A stretch of DNA of 8,556 nt, from positions 1-8,556 of the forward strand of contig JAUMNV010000119.1 in assembly GCA_031295725.1 (NCBI GenBank), in the 5' to 3' direction. Made by a program: the position numbers and the translations under genes. Shown here piece by piece: positions 1-5,585 of this stretch (the stretch's first letter is position 1; the number at the start of each line of letters is the position of its first letter). The notes under the pieces were generated by a model. That model was not told the origin of the DNA and ran no database searches. It saw only the letters and a program-made list of their open reading frames with translations. The DNA is from Collinsella sp. GTDB taxonomy: Bacteria > Actinomycetota > Coriobacteriia > Coriobacteriales > Coriobacteriaceae.

Positions 1-1
1 G

Positions 2-328
2 GCCCAGCAGCTGGCTGCCCAAAATCGCCAGCTTTACTACTATCAGACAAAAAAGCGCGGTGAAGTGGACTTTGTGGTCGATGGACCGGATGGGACGGCT
101 GTTCCGATCGAGGTTAAATCGGGCTCCTATTACCACGCGCACGCTGCGCTCGGTCATGTGCTTGATACGGCTGAATATGGCGTAAGGCTCGGGATTGTTT
201 TCTCGAGAGGCAACGTTGAACGCAACGGAGCGGTTCTCTATTTGCCGCTATATGCGACCTGGGCCCTTTCGGATGTTTTGGGCGACTCCTGCGCCGAGGG
301 GATAAAGCTGGAGGTCAAGCCGGTCTAG
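2..328 (+). CDS. C-terminal part of a DUF4143-type ATPase (5' end outside window)
   Basis: The open frame enters from the left edge and ends with TAG at 326-328, leaving 108 residues. The visible part has the signature of the C-terminal DUF4143 domain of the AAA+ ATPase/DUF4143 family: a 'YYYQTKKRGEVDF' segment (residues 12-24), then 'PIEVKSG' (35-41). The spacing of E21/D23 to E37-x-K39 matches the PD-(D/E)xK nuclease-like fold described for this family. The AAA domain with its Walker motifs would lie upstream and is not visible. Such proteins are common in many copies in gut bacteria; their role is poorly defined, and DNA-related or toxin-antitoxin-like functions have been proposed. A GTG at 65 is only an internal codon, because the family match begins before it. 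The gene converges with the phosphatase gene on the other strand. The family call is quite safe, the function is not. Confidence 0.8.
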   Translation, partial: AQQLAAQNRQLYYYQTKKRGEVDFVVDGPDGTAVPIEVKSGSYYHAHAALGHVLDTAEYGVRLGIVFSRGNVERNGAVLYLPLYATWALSDVLGDSCAEGIKLEVKPV

Positions 329-340
329 GGCCAGTCCCGG

Positions 341-371
341 ATGTGACAAAGGGACAGTCCCTTTGTCACAT
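341..371. repeat. Perfect 31-bp palindrome, copy 1 (dispersed repeat candidate)
   Basis: Two 15-base arms, ATGTGACAAAGGGAC and its exact reverse complement, flank a single central A at 356. It lies 12 bp after the ATPase stop codon. A 29/31 identical copy occurs at 2307-2337 in an unrelated intergenic gap, so this is a dispersed palindromic element rather than a chance hairpin. There is no T-tract after either arm, so it is not a classic intrinsic terminator. A REP/MITE-like element or a protein-binding palindrome are both possible. Confidence 0.8.
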
Positions 372-375
372 TCAT

Positions 376-473
376 GAGTGTGGATTTTCTCCCACCGAGA
401 TAACGAGCGTGGATTTTCTCCCGTTTAGAGCGCACTCGAACGCTCAAAGTGGGAGAAAATCCACGCTCGTTTT
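376..473 (+). terminator. Three-copy repeat forming long alternative hairpins; possible terminator between convergent genes
   Basis: An 18-bp unit (GAGYGTGGATTTTCTCCC) occurs three times: direct at 376-393 and 405-422, inverted at 451-468. Copies 2 and 3 extend to a perfect 21-bp inverted repeat (402-422 with 451-471). Inside it is a shorter stem, GAGCG (428-432) with CGCTC (441-445), around an 8-base loop. Copy 1 can instead pair with copy 3 over 20 bp (376-395 with 449-468) with one G-T wobble, so two exclusive folds exist. The + strand arm runs into TTTT (470-473), and the element sits between the stops of two convergent genes, which fits termination. The third copy is not explained by termination alone. 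Confidence 0.55.
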
Positions 474-514
474 ATGCCGATGGCGTGGCCCGTGTGCCCG
501 CGCCGCCCGAGCGC

Positions 515-961
515 CTACAGCTGCTCGAGCATAGCGATGCAACCGTCGAGCACGTCGCGGTAGGTGGCATCGAAGTTGCCGGTGTACCAGGGATCGGCCA
601 CGTCGCCGGGGCGCTCGGTCCAATCGAGCAGGCGCGAGACCTTGCCATCGGGATCCTTACCAAAGATGCGATGCAGGCCGCGGGCGTTCTCGGAATCCAT
701 ATAGACAATATGGTCCCAGTCGCTATACTCCGCGCGGCGTACCTGACGCGCGCGATGTGCGACAACGGGAATCCCGACCTCGGCAAGCTTGGCAACAGTG
801 CCGTGATGCGGCGGGTTGCCAATCTCCTCGGTCGAGGTGGCGGCGGAGTCAATGACAAATTCGTCCTCGCGCTCGGCGCGGCGCACGAGCTCGGTAAACA
901 CCGACTCAGCCATCGTCGAGCGGCAGATGTTCCCATGACAGATAAACAGTACGCGTTGCAT
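515..961 (-). CDS. Low-molecular-weight protein tyrosine phosphatase
   Basis: A 148-residue cytosolic protein of the LMW-PTP family, which hydrolyses phosphotyrosine through a cysteinyl-phosphate intermediate. The P-loop C(X)5R is at residues 8-14 (CHGNICR, followed by S15), right at the N-terminus as usual. The general-acid loop is 'DPW' at 123-125 (D123), followed by Y126. Length is typical of the family (about 140-160). I start at ATG 961 because AAAGGA (970-975 on the minus strand) stands 8 bases upstream and the P-loop then falls at the normal distance. A longer frame to 1006 would add 15 residues with no family match. It lies 51 bp after the MFS gene on the same strand and may be cotranscribed. 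Bacterial LMW-PTPs act on tyrosine kinases of polysaccharide export or on other targets. No BY-kinase is in this window, so the partner is unknown. Confidence 0.93.
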   Translation of the reverse strand: MQRVLFICHGNICRSTMAESVFTELVRRAEREDEFVIDSAATSTEEIGNPPHHGTVAKLAEVGIPVVAHRARQVRRAEYSDWDHIVYMDSENARGLHRIFGKDPDGKVSRLLDWTERPGDVADPWYTGNFDATYRDVLDGCIAMLEQL

Positions 962-969
962 ATGCGGTT

Positions 970-975
970 TCCTTT
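970..975 (-). promoter_or_regulatory. Ribosome binding site deciding the phosphatase start
   Basis: On the minus strand AAAGGA is followed by 8 bases and then the ATG at 961. It favours this start over the upstream in-frame ATG at 1006, whose extra residues do not resemble the family. Confidence 0.6.
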
Positions 976-1012
976 CGATCGCCATCATCGAGCTCGAGTA
1001 TCGCATCTGCGC

Positions 1013-2257
1013 TTACGCCCTCGCCCGCTTGCGCTCCCAGCGAGCCAACTTAATCGTCACCAGCGTAAGCGCCCAGGCCACAAGCGAGAACGCGGCACCA
1101 ACCGCGCCAACGTAGGCAATGCCAACGCTGCTCACCACGGCGCCGCCCACTGCGGTGCCAAACGAAATGCCGACGTTAAACGCCATGGGTTCTACCGAGC
1201 TCGCGAGTACCATCGATTTGGGATGGCGGCTGCGCGCCACGTCCATAAAGTGCGTGATGCATGACACCGAGAACAGGTACATGAGCAGCGCTAGGCTAAA
1301 GACAAAGACCAGCGCGAGCGGCATGGTGTCGCCCACGGCAAACAGCCCGAGTAACGCCGCAGCTTGCAGCACAAACGTCACAAGCAGCGCCTTCATGCCA
1401 AAGCGCGCGTCGATCCATCCGCCCAAGATGTTCGAGACCAGGCAGAACACGCCGTAGGCCATAAGCGTGGTGCTTGCCTGAACAGTGCCCATGCCCAGCA
1501 CCTGCTCAAGATAAGGCGTCACGTAGCCGTAGAACACATAGACCGATCCCACGCCAAACAAAAAGATGAGCATACCGGTGATGATGCTCGGTTCGCGTAG
1601 CAGACCCGCCTGCTCGCGGAAGGTAGCGGGTTCGTCGGTCTGTCCGGCGCGCGGCATAAACGCCACGAGCGCTCCGCAGATCAAAACGGCAAAGGTCAGC
1701 GTACCGTACATGGCCACGTGCCAGTCGAGCGTGTCGGCCACAAACTTGCCAATCGAGGTCACAAAGACCATCGCCACGGAAAACGCGCCGTACACGACCG
1801 AGATGGCAAGCGAAGTTTGCTGCGGGGACAGCAGCTCGGGGATGTACGTCACGCCCACGGCGAGCAGTGCGCCCGAGACGGATCCCAGGACAATGCGCGA
1901 GATAAACAGTACCTGGAAGTTGGGCGCCAACGCCATGACCAGATTGCCGAGCACAAAGATAATGCTGTAGCACACGAGCAGCTGGTAACGACGGAAGCGC
2001 CCCGTGCTGAGCGCAAGCACCGGCGTCGCGATGGCGTAGACCAGCGCGAACACGCTGATGAGCTGGCCCGCAGTGGCAAGTGATACGCCGAGTTCCGTCG
2101 CCAGGTCGCTTTCGATGCCGATGACCACGAACTCGGAGCAGCCGAGCGAGAATCCCAACAGCACGAGCAGCGCCAGGCAGAGCCTGGTGCGCGCGGGGGA
2201 GAGCGCGGCGGCGGTTGACTTACTTTTAGGCGTGGTTGCGGCGGTCAAGGTTGTCAC
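1013..2257 (-). CDS. MFS transporter, DHA1 (AraJ/drug or sugar efflux) type
   Basis: A 414-residue membrane protein with about 12 hydrophobic segments, from residues 25-45 to 385-403. The cytoplasmic loop between the two halves is around 202-222. The first helix 'GFSLGCSEFVVIGIESDLATELGVS' region (35-59), the 'TAGQLISVFALVYAI' segment (62-76) and the motif-A-like loops LSTGRFRRY (83-91) and GGWIDARFGMK (279-289) are typical of DHA1 proton antiporters such as AraJ, YdhP and chloramphenicol/purine efflux proteins. Substrate cannot be assigned. The longest start is GTG at 2257. A GGAG there overlaps the GTG itself but sits 8 bases before an in-frame TTG at 2248, so the true start may be three codons later. 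An in-frame stop at 2270-2272 excludes anything longer. It is divergent from the + strand gene at 2510 and precedes the phosphatase gene. Confidence 0.88.
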   Translation of the reverse strand: MTTLTAATTPKSKSTAAALSPARTRLCLALLVLLGFSLGCSEFVVIGIESDLATELGVSLATAGQLISVFALVYAIATPVLALSTGRFRRYQLLVCYSIIFVLGNLVMALAPNFQVLFISRIVLGSVSGALLAVGVTYIPELLSPQQTSLAISVVYGAFSVAMVFVTSIGKFVADTLDWHVAMYGTLTFAVLICGALVAFMPRAGQTDEPATFREQAGLLREPSIITGMLIFLFGVGSVYVFYGYVTPYLEQVLGMGTVQASTTLMAYGVFCLVSNILGGWIDARFGMKALLVTFVLQAAALLGLFAVGDTMPLALVFVFSLALLMYLFSVSCITHFMDVARSRHPKSMVLASSVEPMAFNVGISFGTAVGGAVVSSVGIAYVGAVGAAFSLVAWALTLVTIKLARWERKRARA

Positions 2258-2306
2258 TCCAATGTCGCATTAATAAGCGGGATTCAATCCCTGCAACTCT
2301 AACAGA

Positions 2307-2337
2307 ATGTGACAAAGAGACAGTCCCTTTGTCGCAT
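2307..2337. repeat. 31-bp palindrome, copy 2 (imperfect)
   Basis: This element is 29/31 identical to the palindrome at 341-371; the differences are G to A at 2318 and A to G at 2334. Both changes are on one side only, so symmetry is lost at two pairs (one A-C mismatch, one G-T wobble), while one extra flanking pair (2306 with 2338) is kept. It lies 50 bp upstream of the MFS start in the divergent gap. A fragment resembling its right end (TGTCGCATT) is also seen at 2263-2271. Confidence 0.75.
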
Positions 2338-2358
2338 TGCGCTGCCGGCCAGTCGCCC

Positions 2359-2425
2359 AAACCGTCACAACATTCGGCGAAAATCTCGAAATCGAGGAAA
2401 AGCGTCGAATGTTGTGACGGTTTTT
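2359..2425 (+). repeat. Long perfect hairpin in a divergent intergenic gap
   Basis: AAACCGTCACAACATTCG (2359-2376) pairs perfectly over 18 bp with 2406-2423. The 29-base interior holds a smaller stem, CTCGA (2385-2389) with TCGAG (2392-2396). The + strand arm ends in TTTTT (2421-2425), which looks like an intrinsic terminator. However, the flanking genes are transcribed away from this gap, so no annotated gene needs termination here. It could be a mobile repeat, an end of an unannotated small transcript, or an insulator or attenuator in the leader of the + strand gene. Confidence 0.7.
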
Positions 2426-2439
2426 GTGTCCGGCGCGGG

Positions 2440-2468
2440 TGAGCTTCGGTGCCGTCTGGGGGTATAAA
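2440..2468 (+). promoter_or_regulatory. Weak candidate promoter for the membrane protein gene
   Basis: TATAAA at 2463-2468 is a plausible -10 box in otherwise GC-rich DNA and lies 41 bp upstream of the ATG. At the expected distance the -35 position (2440-2445, TGAGCT) matches the consensus poorly. The assignment rests mainly on the -10 box and its position after the hairpin. Confidence 0.3.
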
Positions 2469-2509
2469 ACTAGCGAGTGTTTATTTGCGAGGCCTAAGGG
2501 GCGCCCCGT

Positions 2510-3379
2510 ATGGATATCGATAACTTTGAATGGTGGTATAGCGAGGGTGAGACTCCGGACGAGGGGTGGGACGAGCCTACGCCGCGTGGCGTGTCGAGCG
2601 ACGAGGACGAGACCGGCAACGACGTCGCCGCCGACTCGGACGCCGCCCTCGATCCCGTCGAGCCCCTGACCTTCGAACAAGCTTGGGCCCAGGCCGAGGC
2701 AGACGAGGCCAAGGCCGACGCTACGGCCACGCTCGGCGAGCCAGCCGACATGTCGATCTCGCCGGCAAAGACCCCGCAGCCGCGTCACACCATCGATCCC
2801 GACAGCACGGCATCCTTCAGTATTCTCGACGTGCCCTCGCAGGGCGCTCAGGCGCCCGCACCCACACGTCGCCCCAATCTGTCTCGCGAGGAAGATGCAG
2901 GACGTCGCTCTCCGCTTGGCCCCATCCTTATCGCCTTCATGGCCGGCGTTATCGCATGCTCGGTAATTGGAAACGTCTGGAGCCATGTCGAGCAGCAGCG
3001 AAAAGACGCCGCCAGGGTCGAGATGTCTGTCGAGCAATCGCTCGGCCGCACGCGCTCGGTACATGTGTCGGTCGAGGTCAAGGACGGCGCGACGTGGGAC
3101 ACCGCGCGCGGCGACAGCCAAATGCTCATCCATATCGTGGGGCGCACGCTCAAAGGGCAGACGATTGACGAGTATCAATACGTCAATTCCGCTGGTGACG
3201 GCATCGAACTTAAGCCCGGCGACTACGAGCTCACCGTCGATGAACCGCCCGTCGCCACCGACGGCACGCGCTTCCGTGCCTCAAAGCGCATGGTTCCCGT
3301 GAGCTTTAACTCGCAGGCGCCCGATACGGTCGACACCACGCCACAGGGCGGGTTTGACCTTTACGTAGATACCCAGTAG
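2510..3379 (+). CDS. Unrecognised single-pass membrane protein with acidic N-terminal region
   Basis: This 289-residue protein has no family I can name. Residues 1-85 are strongly acidic and probably disordered, with a Trp/Tyr-rich start (W8, W9, Y10, W20) and a stretch dense in Asp/Glu. Residues 86-135 are Pro/Ala-rich and end in basic residues (R132, R133). One hydrophobic helix follows at about 136-156, which by the positive-inside rule puts the acidic part in the cytoplasm. The exported part (160-289) looks beta-rich. Its 'LKPGDYELTV' (234-243) followed by 'PP' and 'DGTRF' resembles the edge strands of SpaA/prealbumin-like or carboxypeptidase-regulatory-like folds, but this is weak. AAGGGG (2496-2501) is 8 bases upstream of the ATG. 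It is followed after 113 bp by the epimerase gene on the same strand. The coding call is firm, since the frame is long, starts well and has a coherent topology; the function is unknown. Confidence 0.82.
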   Translation: MDIDNFEWWYSEGETPDEGWDEPTPRGVSSDEDETGNDVAADSDAALDPVEPLTFEQAWAQAEADEAKADATATLGEPADMSISPAKTPQPRHTIDPDSTASFSILDVPSQGAQAPAPTRRPNLSREEDAGRRSPLGPILIAFMAGVIACSVIGNVWSHVEQQRKDAARVEMSVEQSLGRTRSVHVSVEVKDGATWDTARGDSQMLIHIVGRTLKGQTIDEYQYVNSAGDGIELKPGDYELTVDEPPVATDGTRFRASKRMVPVSFNSQAPDTVDTTPQGGFDLYVDTQ

Positions 3380-3449
3380 GCGCTCGCCGCTCATTCCGCT
3401 ATGGCTACTCAACAATCGCCTGCCGTCCCGTCCCGCCGCCAAGAGTGGG

Positions 3450-3472
3450 ACAATAGCCCTCGACACTATTGT
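3450..3472. repeat. Inverted repeat upstream of the epimerase gene (operator or weak hairpin)
   Basis: ACAATAG (3450-3456) and CTATTGT (3466-3472) form a perfect 7-bp inverted repeat around a 9-base spacer. It lies 20 bp before the ATG at 3493 and close to the Shine-Dalgarno sequence. It is AT-rich compared with its surroundings. It may be an operator, or a weak hairpin ending the upstream gene, as it is followed by a loosely T-rich stretch. I cannot separate these. Confidence 0.35.
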
Positions 3473-3480
3473 TTACTTTT

Positions 3481-3485
3481 GGAGG
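3481..3485 (+). promoter_or_regulatory. Ribosome binding site deciding the epimerase start
   Basis: GGAGG is followed by 7 bases and then ATG at 3493. The frame also has a possible start at 3469, but that would place this Shine-Dalgarno sequence inside the gene, so 3493 is preferred. Confidence 0.75.
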
Positions 3486-3492
3486 AAGTAGC

Positions 3493-4386
3493 ATGTCTAC
3501 CGTCACTACCATCAAGCGCGGCGGCCTCACCGCGGCCATCGATTCCATGGGCGCCCAGCTCACGAGCCTTGCTCTCAACGGCAACGAGTATCTGTGGCAG
3601 GGCGACCCCGCCTTTTGGGGCAAGCATGCGCCCATCCTGTTCCCCATTGTGGGTTCGCTGCGCAACAACACGGCAACGTCTGCGGCCGGCACCTGCGAGA
3701 TGCCGCGCCACGGACTCGCGCGCATCGTCGAGCACAAGCTGGTCGAGGTTTCGGAGGACGGCTCCTCGGTAACGTACGAGATCACCGACACGTCCGAGTC
3801 GCTCAAGGCCTTTCCGTTCCACTTTAAGCTCAACATGACCTATGCCCTGACCGGCGACGCCATCCTCACGCAGACCTTTGCCGTCACCAATACCGGCGAC
3901 GTGGACCTGCCGTTCTCGGTGGGCGGCCACCCTGCGTTTAACGTACCGGCTCCCGGTGCCGAGGACGAGGCATTCGAGGATTACGAGCTGGCGTTTACCG
4001 AGGCTTGGACTAACGAGGCTCCCATCATCACGCCCGACGGTCTTATGACGTTCGAGGGCAGCTACAAGGCTCCCGATAACTCGGACGTGCTGCCCATCAC
4101 GCACCGCAGCTTCGATAACGACGCCATCATGTTCACCGATACCCCGGGCTCCACGCTCACGCTGCGCGGCCGCAAGTCGGGTCACGGCGTCAAGATCGAC
4201 TTTGAGGGCTTTAAGTACATTGGCGTGTGGTCTGCCGCCAACGACGCTCCGTTTGTGGCGCTCGAGCCCTGGACCGGTCACACCACCATGGACACCGAGG
4301 ACGATGTCTTTGAGCACAAGGTCAACACCATCACCCTGGCCCCGGGCGAGACGGACAAGCGCAGTTTTAGCGTTACCTTGCTCTAG
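3493..4386 (+). CDS. Aldose 1-epimerase family protein, LacX type
   Basis: A 297-residue cytosolic protein of the galactose mutarotase-like beta-sandwich superfamily, which interconverts alpha and beta anomers of sugars. The LacX-like subgroup is recognised by 'NEYLWQGDPAFW' (31-42), 'APILFPIVG' (46-54), 'MPRHGLAR' (70-77, H73), 'PFHFKLNMTY' (108-117) and 'FSVGGHPAFN' (141-150). H73 and H146 fit the sugar-binding/general-acid histidines, and E258 in 'VALEPWTGH' fits the general base. Length is normal for the subgroup (about 290-300). No sugar transporter or catabolic gene adjoins it, so the substrate is open; members of this subgroup often act on unknown sugars or sugar phosphates. A strong terminator follows, so it ends its transcript. 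Confidence 0.9.
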   Translation: MSTVTTIKRGGLTAAIDSMGAQLTSLALNGNEYLWQGDPAFWGKHAPILFPIVGSLRNNTATSAAGTCEMPRHGLARIVEHKLVEVSEDGSSVTYEITDTSESLKAFPFHFKLNMTYALTGDAILTQTFAVTNTGDVDLPFSVGGHPAFNVPAPGAEDEAFEDYELAFTEAWTNEAPIITPDGLMTFEGSYKAPDNSDVLPITHRSFDNDAIMFTDTPGSTLTLRGRKSGHGVKIDFEGFKYIGVWSAANDAPFVALEPWTGHTTMDTEDDVFEHKVNTITLAPGETDKRSFSVTLL

Positions 4387-4416
4387 AGGTTCCGCCGCTC
4401 GGTCGATGCTGCGCGT

Positions 4417-4507
4417 CGTCCAGAGCGACAAGTTGTCATTCAAAAGGCAAGGCATAGACCTTCTGGTCATGCCTTGCCTTTTTCATGCCACTTGTTCGCT
4501 CTGGACG
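4417..4507 (+). terminator. Strong intrinsic terminator nested in a larger inverted repeat
   Basis: The core hairpin spans 4442-4482: AAAAGGCAAGGCAT and GACC pair with GGTC and ATGCCTTGCCTTTT, giving an 18-bp stem with one bulged A (4456) and a TTCT loop. It is followed by a T-run (4479-4483). On the other strand the same hairpin ends in TTTT, so it can work in both directions. An outer inverted repeat encloses it: 4417-4433 pairs with 4490-4507 over 17 bp with one bulged base. It lies 31 bp after the epimerase stop and separates that gene from the ABC importer operon. Confidence 0.85.
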
Positions 4508-4649
4508 TCGCTCGCCGGCATTGCCAAAACATCGGCGTCCCCAATGACTACCGCGTGTCTATTAATTTTTCGAGCTTGTGCTGCGCTGCTAGTTGCTGGC
4601 GTATATCCTGTTAAGTCGTCAGCATACGATTCAACAGGGAAGGCAGATT
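4508..4649 (+). promoter_or_regulatory. Leader and probable promoter region of the ABC importer operon
   Basis: The operon must be started in this gap because a strong terminator lies just upstream. It holds the window's few AT-rich stretches (for example 4560-4570). A possible but poor box pair is TTGTGC (4576-4581) with TATATC (4602-4607), whose 20-bp spacing is too long. I see no riboswitch, T-box or clear operator. AGGGAAGG (4636-4643), six bases before the ATG at 4650, is a good ribosome binding site and sets the start of the next gene. Confidence 0.4.
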
Positions 4650-5576
4650 ATGCATTCTCCCCATCAACGCGACGCGCATCCACAGCCGGTATGCAGCCGT
4701 CGCATCTTTTTGGGTAGCGCTCTCGCTGCGAGCGCTTCCGTCGTCGCCGGCGCGCTTGCCGGCTGTCAGCGCCCGTCAACGCTCAAGGTGGTTCGGCCCA
4801 CGACGGGCGGCGGTCGCGACGACCTGTCCGATTCCGTGATCGGCAAGGACAAGATCCGCATTGGCATGGAGGCGGCCTACGCCCCGTACAACTGGCAGGT
4901 CTCCGAAGCCAGCGAGTACACCATCCCCATCGACAACGTGCAGGGCGCCTATGCCGATGGTTACGACGTGCAGATCGCCAAGATCGTCTGCAAGGCCCTC
5001 GGCGGCGAGCCCGTTGCCGTCAAACAGAGCTTCTCGGGTCTTATCGATTCGCTCAACAACGGCCAGATCGACCTCATCATTGCCGGCATGAGCGCCACGC
5101 CCGAGCGCGAGGAGTCCGTCGGCTTTTCCGATCCGTACTTCATTGGCTACTTTGGCCTGTTCGTAAAAGAGGGTTCCCCCTACCAAAACGCGACCAAGCT
5201 CAGCGACTTTAGCGGCGCTACGGTGCTCGGGCAAAAGGACACCATGCTCGATACCGTCATCGACGAGATCCCGGGCGTTGTCCACAAAAACCCGGTCGAC
5301 TCGGTCCCCACGGTGTTTTCGAATCTGCTGCAGGGCACCTGCGACGCCGTGACTTACAACACCGAGAATGAGAAGGGCTATATGGCCCAAAATCCCGGTA
5401 TCGTCCCCATCCAGTTTGCCGAGGGCGAGGGCTTTAAGCAGGAGGTCACGGCAAATGTCGGTTGCCGCAAGGGCTCGGACAAGCTGCTTAAGCTCATCGA
5501 CAAGACACTCAAGGGCATTAGCCAAGAGGAGCGCGACCAAATGTGGGACGCGTGCCTCGACCGTCAGCCGGCATAG
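4650..5576 (+). CDS. Polar amino acid ABC transporter solute-binding lipoprotein with Tat-type signal
   Basis: A 308-residue extracellular binding protein of solute-binding family 3 (SBP_bac_3). The N-terminus has a twin-arginine motif, SRRIFLG (16-22), then a hydrophobic stretch and a lipobox ALAGC with C39, so it is likely exported folded through Tat and lipid-anchored. The mature domain opens with 'IRIGMEAAYAPYNW' (69-82), followed by 'GYDVQIAKIVCKALG' (104-118), 'LIDSLNNGQIDLIIAGMSATPER' region (131-153) and 'FSDPYF' (159-164), all hallmarks of the family. A 15-20 residue insert around 84-101 precedes the GYDVQIA motif; many relatives have a short loop here. ATG 4650 is chosen for its ribosome binding site and because it places the signal peptide correctly; an upstream in-frame start at 4593 would bury it. 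It captures an amino acid for the permease encoded 9 bp downstream. Which amino acid cannot be told. Confidence 0.92.
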   Translation: MHSPHQRDAHPQPVCSRRIFLGSALAASASVVAGALAGCQRPSTLKVVRPTTGGGRDDLSDSVIGKDKIRIGMEAAYAPYNWQVSEASEYTIPIDNVQGAYADGYDVQIAKIVCKALGGEPVAVKQSFSGLIDSLNNGQIDLIIAGMSATPEREESVGFSDPYFIGYFGLFVKEGSPYQNATKLSDFSGATVLGQKDTMLDTVIDEIPGVVHKNPVDSVPTVFSNLLQGTCDAVTYNTENEKGYMAQNPGIVPIQFAEGEGFKQEVTANVGCRKGSDKLLKLIDKTLKGISQEERDQMWDACLDRQPA

Positions 5577-5585
5577 GGAGGCAGC

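Noticed and set aside
65..328. GTG at 65 as the start of a small separate gene
   Set aside because: The DUF4143-type motif begins before it and the frame is open to the window edge, so it is the end of a longer gene.
376..471. CRISPR-like array
   Set aside because: Only three units, one of them inverted, with unequal spacers of 11 and 28 bp, and no cas genes. It is a hairpin repeat.
449..1264. Long + strand open frame opposite the phosphatase and MFS genes
   Set aside because: It lies antisense to two well-recognised families, and its His/Arg/Ala-rich composition is typical of GC-rich antisense frames.
2263..2271. Third copy of the 31-bp palindrome near the MFS start
   Set aside because: Only nine bases match one end of the repeat and no opposite arm is present; chance cannot be excluded.
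2270..3178. 302-codon minus-strand frame over the membrane protein gene and intergenic repeats
   Set aside because: It spans the palindrome and hairpin and is Arg/Gly/Leu-rich without motifs; the + strand frame has a better start, a ribosome binding site and a coherent membrane topology.
3466..4470. 334-codon minus-strand frame opposite the epimerase gene
   Set aside because: It covers the epimerase gene with all its motifs and runs through the terminator hairpin; low-complexity composition and no family resemblance.
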